Shown: positions 1 to 8,944 of the stretch, piece after piece
Numbering within the stretch: position 1 is the stretch's first letter
Layout of the letters: each line of letters begins with the position of its first letter
Origin: Umezawaea beigongshangensis
GTDB taxonomy: Bacteria > Actinomycetota > Actinomycetes > Mycobacteriales > Pseudonocardiaceae
Direction of reading: 5' to 3'
Length of the DNA stretch: 64,000 nt
Assembly: GCF_016464305.1 (NCBI RefSeq)
Contig: NZ_JAEIOJ010000001.1
Span: forward strand, 248,001-312,000
Program-made: the position numbers and the translations under genes
Notes under the pieces: generated by a model
What the model was told of the DNA's origin: nothing
The model's database searches: none
Seen by the model: only the letters and a program-made list of their open reading frames with translations

Positions 1-1378
1 CCAGGAGCTGGTCGCGCTCCTGGAGCCGGGTGGTGGGCTGCGGGGTGAACGGCACGTCGGCGCGGACCACGAGGCTGACGACCGCGCCGGGCGGCAGGCG
101 CAGCTCCGACAGGTACACGCCGTGCAGCTGGGACCCGTGCCGGATGCGCACCTGGAGCAGCGCGGCGCCCAGTTCGTCGAGCGGGGCGGCGTCGACCTCC
201 AGCTCGCGGGGCTCGCTGCTCGCCGTGAGCCCCAGCAGCCGCGCGAGGACCGGCAGCGTCCCGCCCTGCAACAGGGTGAACACCACGACCAGCACGAACA
301 CCGCGTCCACCAGCCGCTGCGCGCCGGGCACGCCCTGGATGACGGGGATGAGCGCGAACACCACCGGCACCGCGCCGCGCAACCCCGACCAGGACAGGAA
401 CACCTGCTCGCGCCACGGCACCCGGAACGGCAGCGCGGCGATCAGCACCGACAACGGCCTGGCCACGAGCAGCAGCACCGCACCGGCGACGAGCGCGGGC
501 ACCACCACGTCGAGCAGTCGGGGCGGCGAGGCGTACAGGCCCAGCAGCACGAACAGTCCGATCTGGGCGAGCCAGCCCAGCCCCTCGGCGAAGGACAGCG
601 TGTCCGAGCGGTGCGGCAGACGCGCGTTGCCCAGCAGCAGAGCCGCCGTGTAGACGGCGAGGAAGCCGGACGCGTGGGCGAGGTCGCCGACGGTGTAGGC
701 CAGCACGCACACCGCCACCGACGCCAGCGGGTAGAGGCCGGTCGCCGGCAGCGCCGCGCGCCGCAGTCCCCACGCGCCCAGCCGCCCCAGCGCCACGCCC
801 ACCACCGCGCCGGCGGCGAGCTCGTAGACCATCAGCAGCGGCGCGGTCCAGGTGACGGGATCGGTGGACGCGAGCAGCACCACGGCGATGTAGACCGGGG
901 CGTCGTTGATGCCGGACTCCAGCTCCAGCGCACCGGTCAGCCGCTTGTTCACACCGATCGCGCGCAGGACGCTGAACACGGCGGCCGCGTCGGTGGAGGA
1001 CAGCACAGCGCCCCACAGCAGCGCCATCCGCCAGTCCAGGTCCAGCAGGAGGTGCAGCGCGGCGGCGGTGACCGCGACGCTCACCGCGACGGACACTGTG
1101 GACAGTGCGATGCCCAGCCGCAGCACGGGCCGCACGTCGGACCACCGCGTGGTGAGCCCGCCCTCGGTGAGGATCAGCACGAGCGCCACCGTGCCGAGCG
1201 ACCGGGTCAGGTCGGCGTCGTCGAAGTCGATGCCGAGGACGGACTCCCCGAGCAGCACGCCGATGCCGAGGTAGAGCAGCAGCGACGGCAGCCCCAGCCG
1301 GGTCGAGACGCGCACCGCGAACACGGACACCAGCAGCACCACCGCGCCGATCCCGAGAACGGTCGTGACGTCCGCCAT
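1..1378 (-). CDS. Potassium/proton antiporter, CPA1 family (3' end outside window)
   Basis: Reading the minus strand from ATG at 1378 gives at least 459 codons without a stop, running off the window edge. The first ~380 residues are a string of hydrophobic segments typical of Na+/H+ exchanger-type membrane domains, with the conserved stretch SSTDAAAVFSVLR and, slightly later, ESGINDAP, as in NhaP2/CvrA antiporters. The remainder (ELEVDAAPLDELGAALLQV onward) resembles a cytoplasmic TrkA-C/RCK-C ligand-binding domain, also typical of K+/H+ antiporters of this type. An AGGAGG ribosome binding site sits 5-10 nt before the ATG, which fixes the start. The role in ion and pH homeostasis is inferred from the family; the C-terminus is not visible. 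Confidence 0.85.
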   Translation of the reverse strand, partial: MADVTTVLGIGAVVLLVSVFAVRVSTRLGLPSLLLYLGIGVLLGESVLGIDFDDADLTRSLGTVALVLILTEGGLTTRWSDVRPVLRLGIALSTVSVAVSVAVTAAALHLLLDLDWRMALLWGAVLSSTDAAAVFSVLRAIGVNKRLTGALELESGINDAPVYIAVVLLASTDPVTWTAPLLMVYELAAGAVVGVALGRLGAWGLRRAALPATGLYPLASVAVCVLAYTVGDLAHASGFLAVYTAALLLGNARLPHRSDTLSFAEGLGWLAQIGLFVLLGLYASPPRLLDVVVPALVAGAVLLLVARPLSVLIAALPFRVPWREQVFLSWSGLRGAVPVVFALIPVIQGVPGAQRLVDAVFVLVVVFTLLQGGTLPVLARLLGLTASSEPRELEVDAAPLDELGAALLQVRIRHGSQLHGVYLSELRLPPGAVVSLVVRADVPFTPQPTTRLQERDQLL

Positions 1379-1594
1379 CCGACCTCCTCGCTGAACGCTC
1401 CGCCGCGGTCATTGTCCCCGCCGTGTGCGAAGTGGACCAACCCGCGCCGCGCCGCGAGGGCCGTTCCGTGGGCCTCGTCACCGGAGCACGACCTGCGCGC
1501 GACCGCCGGAGGGGGACTGGGACACTCGTCAACTCCCCGCGCGGGGGTCTTCCCGGCCCCCGCTGGCGAACGGTTCAGGAAGGGGACGAACGAG

Positions 1595-1624
1595 ATGGTG
1601 ACCCACCCGTGCGGCCGGTCGTGA
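1595..1624 (+). other. Possible 9-codon leader ORF overlapping the sigma-like gene
   Basis: ATG at 1595 follows a good Shine-Dalgarno (GGAAGGGG, 1577-1585 region) at normal spacing and encodes MVTHPCGRS followed by TGA at 1622-1624. That stop overlaps GTG at 1621, the likely start of the next gene, in a GTGA arrangement. The downstream GTG has no Shine-Dalgarno of its own, so a translated leader that couples initiation is plausible. It could also be chance, or mark a longer N-terminus for the next gene. Confidence 0.35.
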
Positions 1625-2085
1625 TCTTGTCGCCACGACCGGACGACGAAACGGCGTTCGCCGCGTTCTACGACCGCGAACGCCTGCTGCTCGCGCGCTT
1701 CGCCGCGCTGATGTCACCGCACGCCGACCACGCCGCCGCCGTGCACGACGCCTTCACCCGCACGTGGCTGCACTGGCCGGACATCGATCCGACGCGGCGC
1801 AGGACGCGGCTCTACGACGAGGTCCGGACCCTGCTCGCCGAGCGGACGCCCACCGGCTCCGCCCTGCCGGAGCGCGACGACGAGGACGAGCCCGCCGAGA
1901 CGCTCGCCGCGCTCAGCGCCCTGCCCGAGGAGCTGCGCGCCGCGCTGGTGCTGCGGACGTGGGACCTCGACGACGCCGCGATCGCCACCCTTCTGGGCTG
2001 CGAACCCGACGCGGTTCGCGACCGGCTGGTGCTCGCGTCGTCGATGATGAGGGAGTTGCTCGGCACGGAGGGAGACGACGGGTGA
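1621..2085 (+). CDS. Small sigma-70-like (ECF-type) factor
   Basis: A 154-residue protein with the two-helix-domain layout of ECF sigma factors. The N-terminal part (ETAFAAFYDRERLLLARFAA) resembles region 2, and the C-terminal part (LSALPEELRAALVLRTWDL then DAAIATLLGCEPDAVRDRL) resembles the region 4 helix-turn-helix. It is short for the family, and the -10 recognition segment of region 2 is poorly conserved, so specificity cannot be guessed. The frame is open back to ATG 1423, but homology-like sequence begins only after about 1640 and GTG 1621 is coupled to a preceding micro-ORF. Its stop overlaps the next gene's GTG (GTGA), so the two sigma-like genes are probably co-translated. Confidence 0.65.
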   Translation: MILSPRPDDETAFAAFYDRERLLLARFAALMSPHADHAAAVHDAFTRTWLHWPDIDPTRRRTRLYDEVRTLLAERTPTGSALPERDDEDEPAETLAALSALPEELRAALVLRTWDLDDAAIATLLGCEPDAVRDRLVLASSMMRELLGTEGDDG

Positions 2086-2813
2086 GCACGAGCGCGGTGT
2101 CCGAGGAGGACGACCTGGCCAGGCGGCTGGGCGATCTGCGCGACGCGCTGATCGAGGCCATCCCCGCCGACGGGGCTTCCGACGAGCTGGGGGCCGCGGC
2201 GATCGTGGCGCAGCGTCCCACCGGCGAGGCCCCCGCACCGGCGTCGTGGCGGGAGCTGGAGGGCTACGACCGGCACGCCCGGTGCCTCGTCGCCGCCCGC
2301 GAGGGTGATCGGGCCGCGCTCGACGCGCTCGTCGCGGAACTGACACCGCTGGTGTGGAACGTCGCGCGCGGCAACGGGCTGGACGTGCCCGCCGCGGAGG
2401 ACGTGGTGCAGAACGTGTGGCTCGCGCTGCTGCGGCACCTGCACCGGCTGGCCGAGCCGCGCGCGCTGGTCGGCTGGCTGGTCGTGACGGCGCGGCGCGA
2501 GTCGCACCGCTCGTGGCGCGACTCGCGCGGCACCGCCCCGCTGCTCGACGACACCGCGGAGCAGCTGCCGAGCGAGATGTGGCTGCCGGAGGTCGAGACG
2601 CTGCGCGACGACCGCGACCGGCGGCTGTGGCGTGCCTACGGACGGCTGTCCCGGCGCTGCCAGGAGCTGCTGCGGCTGACGGTGCTCGCCGGGCGCGCGG
2701 AGTACCGGGCGGTGGCCGAGGCGCTGTCGATGCCGCGCGGCAGCATCGGGCCGACTCGGGGGCGCTGCCTGTCGGCGTTGCGGGTGGAGCTGGAGCGCGA
2801 GGGCGGGGCGTGA
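2082..2813 (+). CDS. ECF-type RNA polymerase sigma factor
   Basis: 243 residues. After a ~60-residue variable N-terminus come a sigma region 2 (DRAALDALVAELTPLVWNVA, then AEDVVQNVWLALLRHLHRL) and a region 4 (LSRRCQELLRLTVLAGRAEY, then AVAEALSMPRGSIGPTRGRC). This order and spacing are those of an ECF sigma factor that directs RNA polymerase to a small regulon. No anti-sigma gene is adjacent. The start is GTG 2082, overlapping the previous stop as GTGA, so expression is probably coupled to the smaller sigma-like gene. Having two sigma-like genes in one operon is unusual. The target promoters are unknown. Confidence 0.8.
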   Translation: MSTSAVSEEDDLARRLGDLRDALIEAIPADGASDELGAAAIVAQRPTGEAPAPASWRELEGYDRHARCLVAAREGDRAALDALVAELTPLVWNVARGNGLDVPAAEDVVQNVWLALLRHLHRLAEPRALVGWLVVTARRESHRSWRDSRGTAPLLDDTAEQLPSEMWLPEVETLRDDRDRRLWRAYGRLSRRCQELLRLTVLAGRAEYRAVAEALSMPRGSIGPTRGRCLSALRVELEREGGA

Positions 2814-2915
2814 GGGCTGGACACGGGGGGTGGGCGTCCGCGGTGCGCAGTGCGTGGACGTCGATCGCCGTGTCCCCGGCCGCTCCTCCGGAGACGGCGG
2901 TTCGGGTGCTCTGAT

Positions 2916-2982
2916 CCGGTCGTCTCCCGTCTCGCCGGACCACCTGCGGAGCGTGTGGTCCGGCGAGACGGCGCACGACCGG
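2916..2982. terminator. Strong hairpin between convergent genes
   Basis: A perfect 16-bp inverted repeat (2928-2943 with 2955-2970, loop 11 nt) is flanked by a second 8-bp pair (2916-2923 with 2975-2982). It lies ~100 nt past the sigma gene stop and has no T-run, as is common for actinobacterial terminators. It can act for transcription from either side. Confidence 0.6.
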
Positions 2983-3046
2983 CGCACCCCCACGTGCTGC
3001 CGGGGCGCGCCGGTCGGTCTGATCGCTCCGTCAGCTGTTCGGCGAC

Positions 3047-3117
3047 GGCGTGAGCGACCGGCGCGGCCCCACTTCGCGCCCACCTGCCGGGGGCGCGCCG
3101 GTCGTCCGGCTCACGCC
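3047..3117 (-). terminator. Inverted repeat overlapping the ileS stop
   Basis: Two stacked arms pair: 3056-3065 with 3094-3103 (10 bp) and 3047-3055 with 3109-3117 (9 bp), separated by a 5-nt bulge. The distal arm includes the ileS stop codon region at 3111-3113, so the structure forms at the 3' end of the ileS transcript. A rho-independent-like terminator without a U-tract is the simplest reading. Confidence 0.5.
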
Positions 3118-6100
3118 CTTTCCACCAGCACCCGCACCTTCGCCCCGTCGCCCACGACGCCGTCCGAGCCCGTGCCGTCGCCGACCTCGGCGTGGGTCAC
3201 CTCGTCCGCCAGGGTCTCCCCGGCCACGAAGTTCTCGAAGGTCCTCACCGCCTCCGCCACCTCGGCCGGGAGCTGGAGGGTCAGCGCGATGCGGTCGGAG
3301 ACGTCCAGACCCGCGTCCTTGCGGGCCTGCTGCACCACTCGGACGAGGTCGCGCGCGACGCCCTCCGCCGCCAGCTCCGGCGTCACCGCCGTGTCCAGGA
3401 CCACCAACCCGCCGCCGCCCGGCAGGGCGGCCGTCGCGGCCGGGTCCGTCGCCACGAGGCGCTGCTCGTACTCGCCGGGGAGGAGCTCGACGCCCGCCGC
3501 CTCGACCGCGCCCGACTCGGTGGTCCTCCACTCGCCGGCCTTGACGGCCCTGATCACCGTCTGCACCTCGCGGCCGATGCGCGGACCGGCGGCGCGGGCG
3601 TTCACGACGAGCTGGAAGTGCCCGTGCGCGTCCACGTCGGTGGTCAGCTCGACGTCCTTGACGTTGACCTCGTCGCGCAGGATGCCGGTGAACTCGGCGA
3701 CGGCGTCGGCGTTCTCGGCGGCGATGACGAGCTTGGCCAGCGGCAGCCGCACGCGCAGCTTGTTCGCCTTGCGCAGCGACAGCGCGGTGGACGCCACCTG
3801 ACGCACCGTGTCCATCGCCGTCACCAGCGCGTCGTCGGCGGGCAGGTCCTCGACGGACGGGAAGTCCGTCAGGTGCACCGAGCGACCGCCGGTCAGCCCG
3901 CGCCACACGACCTCGGTGGTCAGCGGCAGCAGCGGGGCCGCGACCCTGCTGACGACCTCCAGCACGGTGTGCAGCGTGTCGACGGCGTCGGCGTCACCCG
4001 CCCAGAACCGGTCGCGCGAGCGGCGCACGTACCAGTTGGTCAGCACCTCCAGGTACTCGCGGATGCTCGCGCACGCGCCGGCGATGTCGTAGGTGTCCAG
4101 CGCGGTCGTCGTGACGCGCACCAGGTCGTGCGTCTTCGCCAGCACGTACCGGTCGAGCACGTGCTGCGAGTCCGTGCGCCAGGTGCCCTCGCGACCGGCG
4201 GCGTTCGAGTAGAGCGCGAGGAAGTACCAGGAGTTCCACAGCGGCAGGACGGCCTGGCGCACCGCGTCGCGGATGCCGCGCTCGGTGACCACCAGGTCAC
4301 CGCCGCGCAGGATCGGCGACGACATGAGGAACCACCGCATGGCGTCGGAGCCGTCGCGGTCGAACACCTCGTTGACGTCGGGGTAGTTCTTCAGCGACTT
4401 GGACATCTTGGCGCCGTCGTCGCCCAGCACGATGCCGTGCGCCGACACCGTGCGGAACGCCGGCCGGTCGAACAGCGCCGTGGCCAGCACGTGCAGGGTG
4501 TAGAACCAGCCGCGGGTCTGGCCGTTGTACTCGACGATGTAGTCGCCGGGGTAGTGGTCCTCGAACCAGTCGGCGTTCTCGAACGGGTAGTGCACCTGCG
4601 CGAACGGCATGGAGCCCGACTCGAACCAGCAGTCGAGCACCTCGGGGACGCGGCGCATCGTCGAACGACCGGTCGGGTCGTCCGGGTTGGGCCTGGTCAG
4701 CTCGTCCACGTGCGGCCGGTGCAGATCGGCCGGGCGCACGCCGAAGTCGCGCTCCAGCTCGTCGAGCGAGCCGTAGACGTCCACCCGCGGGTACGCCGGG
4801 TCGTCGGAGGTCCACACCGGGATCGGCGAGCCCCAGTAGCGGTTGCGGGAGATGGACCAGTCGCGCGCGTTCTCCAGCCACTTGCCGAACTGGCCGTCGC
4901 GGATGTGCTCCGGCACCCAGTCGATCTGCTGGTTGAGCTCCACCATGCGGTCGCGGAACTTCGTGACCGCCACGAACCACGACGACACCGCGCGCTGGAT
5001 CAGCGGGTTGGCGCAGCGCCAGCAGTGCGGGTACGGGTGGTCGTAGGTCTCGTGGCGCAGCAGCAGACCGCGCTCCCGCAGGTCCCGCGCGATGGCCCTG
5101 TTGGCCTCGAACACGTGCACGCCCTCGTAGGGCGGCACCTCGCCGGTGAACTCGCCGCGCGAGTTCACCGGCACGACGACCTCGATGCCCGCGGCGTCGG
5201 TGACGGCCTTGTCCTCCTCGCCGAAGGCCGGGGCGATGTGCACGATGCCCGTGCCGTCCTCGGTGGTGACGTAGTCCGCGGCGAGGATCTGGTGCGCGTT
5301 CTCCCGGCCGACGAAGAAGTCGAACGGCGGCGTGTACTTCCGGCCCAGCAGGTCGGAGCCCGTGCAGCGCGCGACGACGTGGTCGGCGGCGTCCTCGCCC
5401 AGCTCGCGGGCGTAGTGGCCCAGGCGGGCCTCGGCCAGCAGGTAGCGCTCCCCCTCGTGCTCCACGGTCACGTAGTCCACGTCCGGGTGCACGGCGGCGG
5501 CGAGGTTGCTGGGCAGCGTCCACGGCGTCGTCGTCCAGATCAGCGCCAGCTCGCCGGTCTCCAGGCGCAGGCCGACGGTCACCGCGGGGTCCTGCCGCTC
5601 GCGGTAGACGTCGTCCATCTTCGTCTCGGTGTTCGACAGCGGCGTCTCGCAGCGCCAGCAGTACCAGAGCACCCGGAAGCCCTCGTAGATCAGACCCTTC
5701 TCGTGCAGGGTCTTGAAGGCCCACATGACGCTTTCCATGTAGTCCAGGTCGAGGGTCTTGTAGTCGTCGTCGAAGTCGACCCACCGCGCCTGGCGCGTGA
5801 CGTAGTCGCGCCACTGGTCGGTGTAGCGCAGCACCGACGTGCGGCAGGCCTCGTTGAACGCCTCGATGCCCAGGGCGTCGATCTCGCTCTTGTGGGTGAT
5901 GCCGAGCTGCTTCTCCGCCTCGACCTCGGCGGGCAGGCCGTGGGTGTCCCAGCCGAAGCGGCGCTCCACGTGCTTGCCGCGCATGGTCTGGTAGCGCGGG
6001 ACGAGGTCCTTGACGTAGCCGGTGAGCAGGTGCCCGTAGTGCGGGAGGCCGTTGGCGAACGGCGGGCCGTCGTAGAAGACGAACTCGTTGGCTCCGTCGG

Positions 6101-6251
6101 CGCCGGCGGGGCGGTTCTCGACGCTGGCCTGGAACGTCCCGTCGGACTTCCAGAAGTCGAGGACACCCTCTTCCAGCTCCGGGAAGGACGGCTGGGCCGG
6201 CACAGCGCTGTTCCGCACTGCGTCCTGATCGCCAGCCTTGGGGTAGGCCAT
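3111..6251 (-). CDS. ileS: Isoleucine--tRNA ligase
   Basis: 1046 residues, the usual size for the long IleRS found in actinobacteria. It charges tRNA-Ile with isoleucine and edits mis-activated valine. Class I signatures are visible: HYGH at residues 71-74 (HIGH motif) and KMSKS at 615-619. A large insertion between them is the editing domain, and an anticodon-binding domain follows after about residue 700. The start is ATG 6251, preceded by GAGGAG; the frame continues upstream, but those codons lie inside the T-box leader. Expression is expected to rise when uncharged tRNA-Ile accumulates, through the T-box. The gene is monocistronic and ends in an inverted repeat. Confidence 0.97.
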   Translation of the reverse strand: MAYPKAGDQDAVRNSAVPAQPSFPELEEGVLDFWKSDGTFQASVENRPAGADGANEFVFYDGPPFANGLPHYGHLLTGYVKDLVPRYQTMRGKHVERRFGWDTHGLPAEVEAEKQLGITHKSEIDALGIEAFNEACRTSVLRYTDQWRDYVTRQARWVDFDDDYKTLDLDYMESVMWAFKTLHEKGLIYEGFRVLWYCWRCETPLSNTETKMDDVYRERQDPAVTVGLRLETGELALIWTTTPWTLPSNLAAAVHPDVDYVTVEHEGERYLLAEARLGHYARELGEDAADHVVARCTGSDLLGRKYTPPFDFFVGRENAHQILAADYVTTEDGTGIVHIAPAFGEEDKAVTDAAGIEVVVPVNSRGEFTGEVPPYEGVHVFEANRAIARDLRERGLLLRHETYDHPYPHCWRCANPLIQRAVSSWFVAVTKFRDRMVELNQQIDWVPEHIRDGQFGKWLENARDWSISRNRYWGSPIPVWTSDDPAYPRVDVYGSLDELERDFGVRPADLHRPHVDELTRPNPDDPTGRSTMRRVPEVLDCWFESGSMPFAQVHYPFENADWFEDHYPGDYIVEYNGQTRGWFYTLHVLATALFDRPAFRTVSAHGIVLGDDGAKMSKSLKNYPDVNEVFDRDGSDAMRWFLMSSPILRGGDLVVTERGIRDAVRQAVLPLWNSWYFLALYSNAAGREGTWRTDSQHVLDRYVLAKTHDLVRVTTTALDTYDIAGACASIREYLEVLTNWYVRRSRDRFWAGDADAVDTLHTVLEVVSRVAAPLLPLTTEVVWRGLTGGRSVHLTDFPSVEDLPADDALVTAMDTVRQVASTALSLRKANKLRVRLPLAKLVIAAENADAVAEFTGILRDEVNVKDVELTTDVDAHGHFQLVVNARAAGPRIGREVQTVIRAVKAGEWRTTESGAVEAAGVELLPGEYEQRLVATDPAATAALPGGGGLVVLDTAVTPELAAEGVARDLVRVVQQARKDAGLDVSDRIALTLQLPAEVAEAVRTFENFVAGETLADEVTHAEVGDGTGSDGVVGDGAKVRVLVERA

Positions 6252-6264
6252 CTCACTGCTCCTC

Positions 6265-6477
6265 GCGGTTCGTCCTGCTCGCACGGGTGCACGCACCCAC
6301 ACGGGGACGACGCGCCCGCTTCGGGCACACCGCGGTACCACCCCGTTTGCCGCCGCTGGTGGAGCTGCGACGACCTCTCGTGACGGCTGTGACGGGCCGC
6401 TCCCGTCCGGTTCTACTGAGGCCGCGAGGCCCGTTCTTCCGGAGGCTCCCCGGTGATGGCCGGATCAACGCCCTGCT
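6265..6477 (-). promoter_or_regulatory. T-box riboswitch (ileS leader), specifier AUC
   Basis: The ileS leader carries the T-box hallmark GGTGGTACCGCG (minus strand, in 6331-6344), whose bulge pairs with the tRNA acceptor end. Upstream are the conserved actinobacterial Stem I elements CCATCACCGGGGAGCC and GGAAGAACGG, with ATC at 6457-6455 placed as the specifier codon for tRNA-Ile. CAGTAGAACCGGACGGG then follows, as in Stem II. A second ATC lies at 6465-6463. Actinobacterial ileS T-boxes of this kind act on translation by exposing or hiding the Shine-Dalgarno, which here is GAGGAG just before ATG 6251. The boundaries are approximate. Confidence 0.9.
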
Positions 6478-6483
6478 GGCACC

Positions 6484-6489
6484 AGGGTA
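6484..6489 (-). promoter_or_regulatory. Candidate -10 box for the ileS T-box transcript
   Basis: TACCCT on the minus strand fits the TANNNT pattern and would start the RNA near 6477, just before the T-box Stem I. No convincing -35 is seen. Confidence 0.4.
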
Positions 6490-6603
6490 ACGCCTCGGGG
6501 CAAACCGGTTGCCCGGAGGACTTCCCCCCGTGACGGCACGGCCGAGCACCGGAAGGGTGGGCTCCGCGCCCGGACCCGCCGGGCGAGAGATGAGGAGATG
6601 AGC

Positions 6604-7110
6604 ATGGAGCACCGCCTCGCACTCGCCGCGCTCGCCGCGGCGGTGTCAGCACTCGTCCTCGCACCTTCCGCGTCCGCCGACGACGCGCTGCGGACGCTGA
6701 CCTTCACCGCCGAGAACGGCGCCGTCCCGGTCAGCGGACAGTCCGCCGACTGGGCGTCACCCGATCAGGAGGTCTTCGTCCAGGAGCTGCGCACCGGTGT
6801 GCTGCGGATCGACGCCACGAGCGACGGCGGGGACGGCTTCGCCCTCGAGGTGGCGGCGCCCGGCGGGGCGCGGCTGAGCGAGGGCACCTACTCGGGGGTG
6901 CGGCAGTTCCCCACGGCCACCGCTCCCGGTCTGCGGGTGATCTCCCACGGGAGGACCTGCGCGGACCCGCGCGGTTCGTTCACCGTGTCGGGGATGCGCC
7001 GCGGCACCACCGGCACCCTCCACGGGGTGACCGTGACGCTGGAGCACCGCTGCGGCAGCGACACCGCTCCCGCCCTGCGCGCCACGGTCTTCCTGGACAC
7101 CTGGATCTGA
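6604..7110 (+). CDS. Small secreted protein of unknown function
   Basis: 168 residues beginning with a clear Sec signal peptide: basic start MEHR, a hydrophobic stretch of Ala/Leu/Val, and a probable cleavage after ASADDA near residue 25. The mature part is beta-rich in appearance and has two cysteines (in RTCADP and EHRCGS) that could form a disulphide. I recognise no family. ATG 6604 is preferred because GAGGAG at 6592-6597 is too close to the alternative ATG 6598. It lies between ileS (divergent) and the dcw-side gene (convergent), followed by a strong hairpin, so it is probably a single-gene unit. Confidence 0.75.
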   Translation: MEHRLALAALAAAVSALVLAPSASADDALRTLTFTAENGAVPVSGQSADWASPDQEVFVQELRTGVLRIDATSDGGDGFALEVAAPGGARLSEGTYSGVRQFPTATAPGLRVISHGRTCADPRGSFTVSGMRRGTTGTLHGVTVTLEHRCGSDTAPALRATVFLDTWI

Positions 7111-7116
7111 CCGCTG

Positions 7117-7173
7117 GACGACACGACGAGGCCCACCCCGCCGGGTTCGCGGGGTGGGCCTCGTCGTGTCGTC
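7117..7173. terminator. Bidirectional terminator hairpin, 23-bp perfect stem
   Basis: 7117-7139 pairs perfectly with 7151-7173 around an 11-nt loop. It begins right after the stop of the secreted-protein gene and its far arm touches the stop of the convergent minus-strand gene (7172-7174), so one hairpin serves both transcripts. Confidence 0.8.
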
Positions 7174-7720
7174 AGGTGCGGGCCGCCCGGTGGCGGGCCG
7201 CCAGGGTCTCGTCCGGACGGCAGCCGGCGCACGGGGTGAACCCGAGCTGCCGGGCCTCCGACACGGGGAGCCCCAGCGTCGGCCGCGCGTCCAGCCAGGT
7301 GCAGGTGCCGAGGTGGTAGCGGGGCCGCTCGTCGAGCACCCTGACCTCGTCGGTCAGGTCGGTCACCGTCAGCAGGTCGGCCGCGTCGGTGTCCTCCTCG
7401 GCGGGTTCTTCCGCCGAAGGGGTGACACGGGACACGACCGAGTGCGCAACAGCACCCTCGGCGACGGCCTCGTGATCATCACCGCTAACCTGATCTTCAT
7501 CGGGTCGACGAGGTGGACCACCGGCGCCGGCGGCCCGCCCGCGATCCCCCGTGCTCGACCGGCGGCGGAACCACCAGTCGAGCGCCAGGACCGCGGCGGC
7601 AGCGGCGCTCGCCCCCACCGACGACCACGCCCACGTGGGGTCGGCCGTGGTCAGCGCGGGGACGAGCAGCCCGAGAGCCGCCAGCACCAGCAGAAGAACG
7701 ATGTGCAGCACGTCACGCAC
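7172..7720 (-). CDS. Membrane protein with Cys-containing C-terminal domain, unknown function
   Basis: 182 residues. The N-terminus has two membrane segments (about residues 4-22 and 30-48, ending at DWWFRRR). An acidic, low-complexity linker rich in Glu/Asp/Ala (about 60-125) follows. The C-terminal ~45 residues form a compact domain with GTCTWL and TPCAGCRPD, three cysteines that together with a histidine (YHLGTC) could bind a metal, somewhat like small Ada-type zinc modules. The start is GTG 7720 with no strong Shine-Dalgarno. It follows wag31 in the same direction, so it may be the last gene of the dcw transcript. No function can be assigned. Confidence 0.7.
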   Translation of the reverse strand: MRDVLHIVLLLVLAALGLLVPALTTADPTWAWSSVGASAAAAAVLALDWWFRRRSSTGDRGRAAGAGGPPRRPDEDQVSGDDHEAVAEGAVAHSVVSRVTPSAEEPAEEDTDAADLLTVTDLTDEVRVLDERPRYHLGTCTWLDARPTLGLPVSEARQLGFTPCAGCRPDETLAARHRAART

Positions 7721-7765
7721 CCCAACCGGAGCTACCGGCCACGCACGTCAGCGACGAACCGTCGA

Positions 7766-8593
7766 TCAGCCGGCCTCGGCGCGAGCGCCGAAGCTGTACC
7801 CACCGGTCTGCTGCCCCGCACGACTGCCGTCGGACGGTGCGGCCGGAGCGCGGTCCTGCAGATCGCGCAGGGACGACTCCAGCATGGTCTTGAGACGCGT
7901 GCGGTACTCCCGCTCGAACGTCTGGAGCTTGTCGATCTGCTTCTCCAGCGCGTTCTTCTCCTGCGTGATGCTGCCCATGATCTCGGCGTGCTTGCGCTGG
8001 GCGTCGCGGTCGAGCGCACTGGCCTTCTCGCGGGCCTGGCGCTCCAGCGTCTCCGACCTCGTGCGCGCGTCGTTCAACATGGTCTCGGCACGCGTGCGCG
8101 CCTCGTTCACCATGGTGTCCGTCTTGGCACGGGCCTCGGACAGCAACTGCTCGGACTTCGTCCTGGCCTCCGACAGCATGCCGTCGGCCTCGGCCTTGGC
8201 CTCACCGGTGAGCCGGTCGGCCATCTCCTGGGCGAGACCCAGGACCTTGGCCGCCTGCACGTGGTGGTCGCCACCACCACCGGGCGTCGTCTGCTCCATG
8301 ACCGACGGCGGGGGCACCGGCGCGAGGCGACGGGGCTCCTCGACACGGCTGGGGCCGACGGGGCCGGACGCGGCCTTCGCGCGGGCGTCGTCGAGGTCGG
8401 CACGCGCGGTCTCGACCTGCTGGTCGAGCTGCTCGACCTGCTGGCGCAGGTCGTTGTTCTCCTCGATCAGGCGGGCGAGTTCGCCCTCAACCAGGTCGAG
8501 GAACGCGTCCACCTCGTCCTCGTTGTAGCCCCGCTTGCCAATCGGCGGCTTGCTGAACGCGACGTTGTGCACGTCCGCGGGGGTCAACGGCAT
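7766..8593 (-). CDS. wag31: DivIVA/Wag31 polar growth protein
   Basis: 275 residues. The N-terminal ~60 residues carry the DivIVA lipid-binding module ([33 protein letters not shown]), followed by a Pro/Ala linker and a long coiled coil made of charged Ala/Glu/Arg heptads. In actinobacteria Wag31 gathers at curved membrane and the cell poles and directs tip growth and wall synthesis; it is usually essential. GAGGTGATCTG precedes ATG 8593. It sits downstream of ftsZ, sepF and yggT, the standard place in this cluster. In relatives it is phosphorylated by Ser/Thr kinases. Confidence 0.96.
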   Translation of the reverse strand: MPLTPADVHNVAFSKPPIGKRGYNEDEVDAFLDLVEGELARLIEENNDLRQQVEQLDQQVETARADLDDARAKAASGPVGPSRVEEPRRLAPVPPPSVMEQTTPGGGGDHHVQAAKVLGLAQEMADRLTGEAKAEADGMLSEARTKSEQLLSEARAKTDTMVNEARTRAETMLNDARTRSETLERQAREKASALDRDAQRKHAEIMGSITQEKNALEKQIDKLQTFEREYRTRLKTMLESSLRDLQDRAPAAPSDGSRAGQQTGGYSFGARAEAG

Positions 8594-8640
8594 CAGATCA
8601 CCTCACGCACTCCTGGGGCTGTGGTCATCCCGGTTCCCCG

Positions 8641-8925
8641 TCACCTGGGATCCGCTACTTGCATCAAAATGATAACGAGCAGCCACAGCACGATAATGGA
8701 CAGGTCCAGTCCGACGCCCCCGATGCGCACCGTCGGTATCAACCGGCGAAGCAGACGGATGGGGGGATCGGTCACTGTGTAGACGGTCTCCAGCGTCACT
8801 GCAACCCCACCGGCCGGCCGCCACTCCCTGGCGAACGTCCGAACGAGTTCCACGACGACACGCGCCGTGAGCAGCAGGGAGAAGGAGAAGATCAGGTAGT
8901 AGACGATCAACAGGAGGGGCTCCAC
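8641..8925 (-). CDS. YggT family membrane protein
   Basis: 94 residues with two hydrophobic segments (LLLIVYYLIFSFSLLLTARVV near the start and LDLSIIVLWLLVIILMQVA at the end) and the central conserved pattern TVTDPPIRLLRRLIPTVRIG typical of YggT. The family is almost always found between sepF and divIVA and is thought to act with division or ion-related membrane processes, but its biochemistry is not settled. The start is GTG 8925, 19 nt after the sepF stop, so it is clearly in the same operon. Confidence 0.9.
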   Translation of the reverse strand: MEPLLLIVYYLIFSFSLLLTARVVVELVRTFAREWRPAGGVAVTLETVYTVTDPPIRLLRRLIPTVRIGGVGLDLSIIVLWLLVIILMQVADPR

Positions 8926-8944
8926 GACTCAACTCTGCCACTTC

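Noticed and set aside
3192-6383. 1063-codon open frame on the plus strand opposite ileS
   Set aside because: Composition is Arg/Gly/His/Val-rich antisense shadow of a clear IleRS; high GC leaves antisense frames open.
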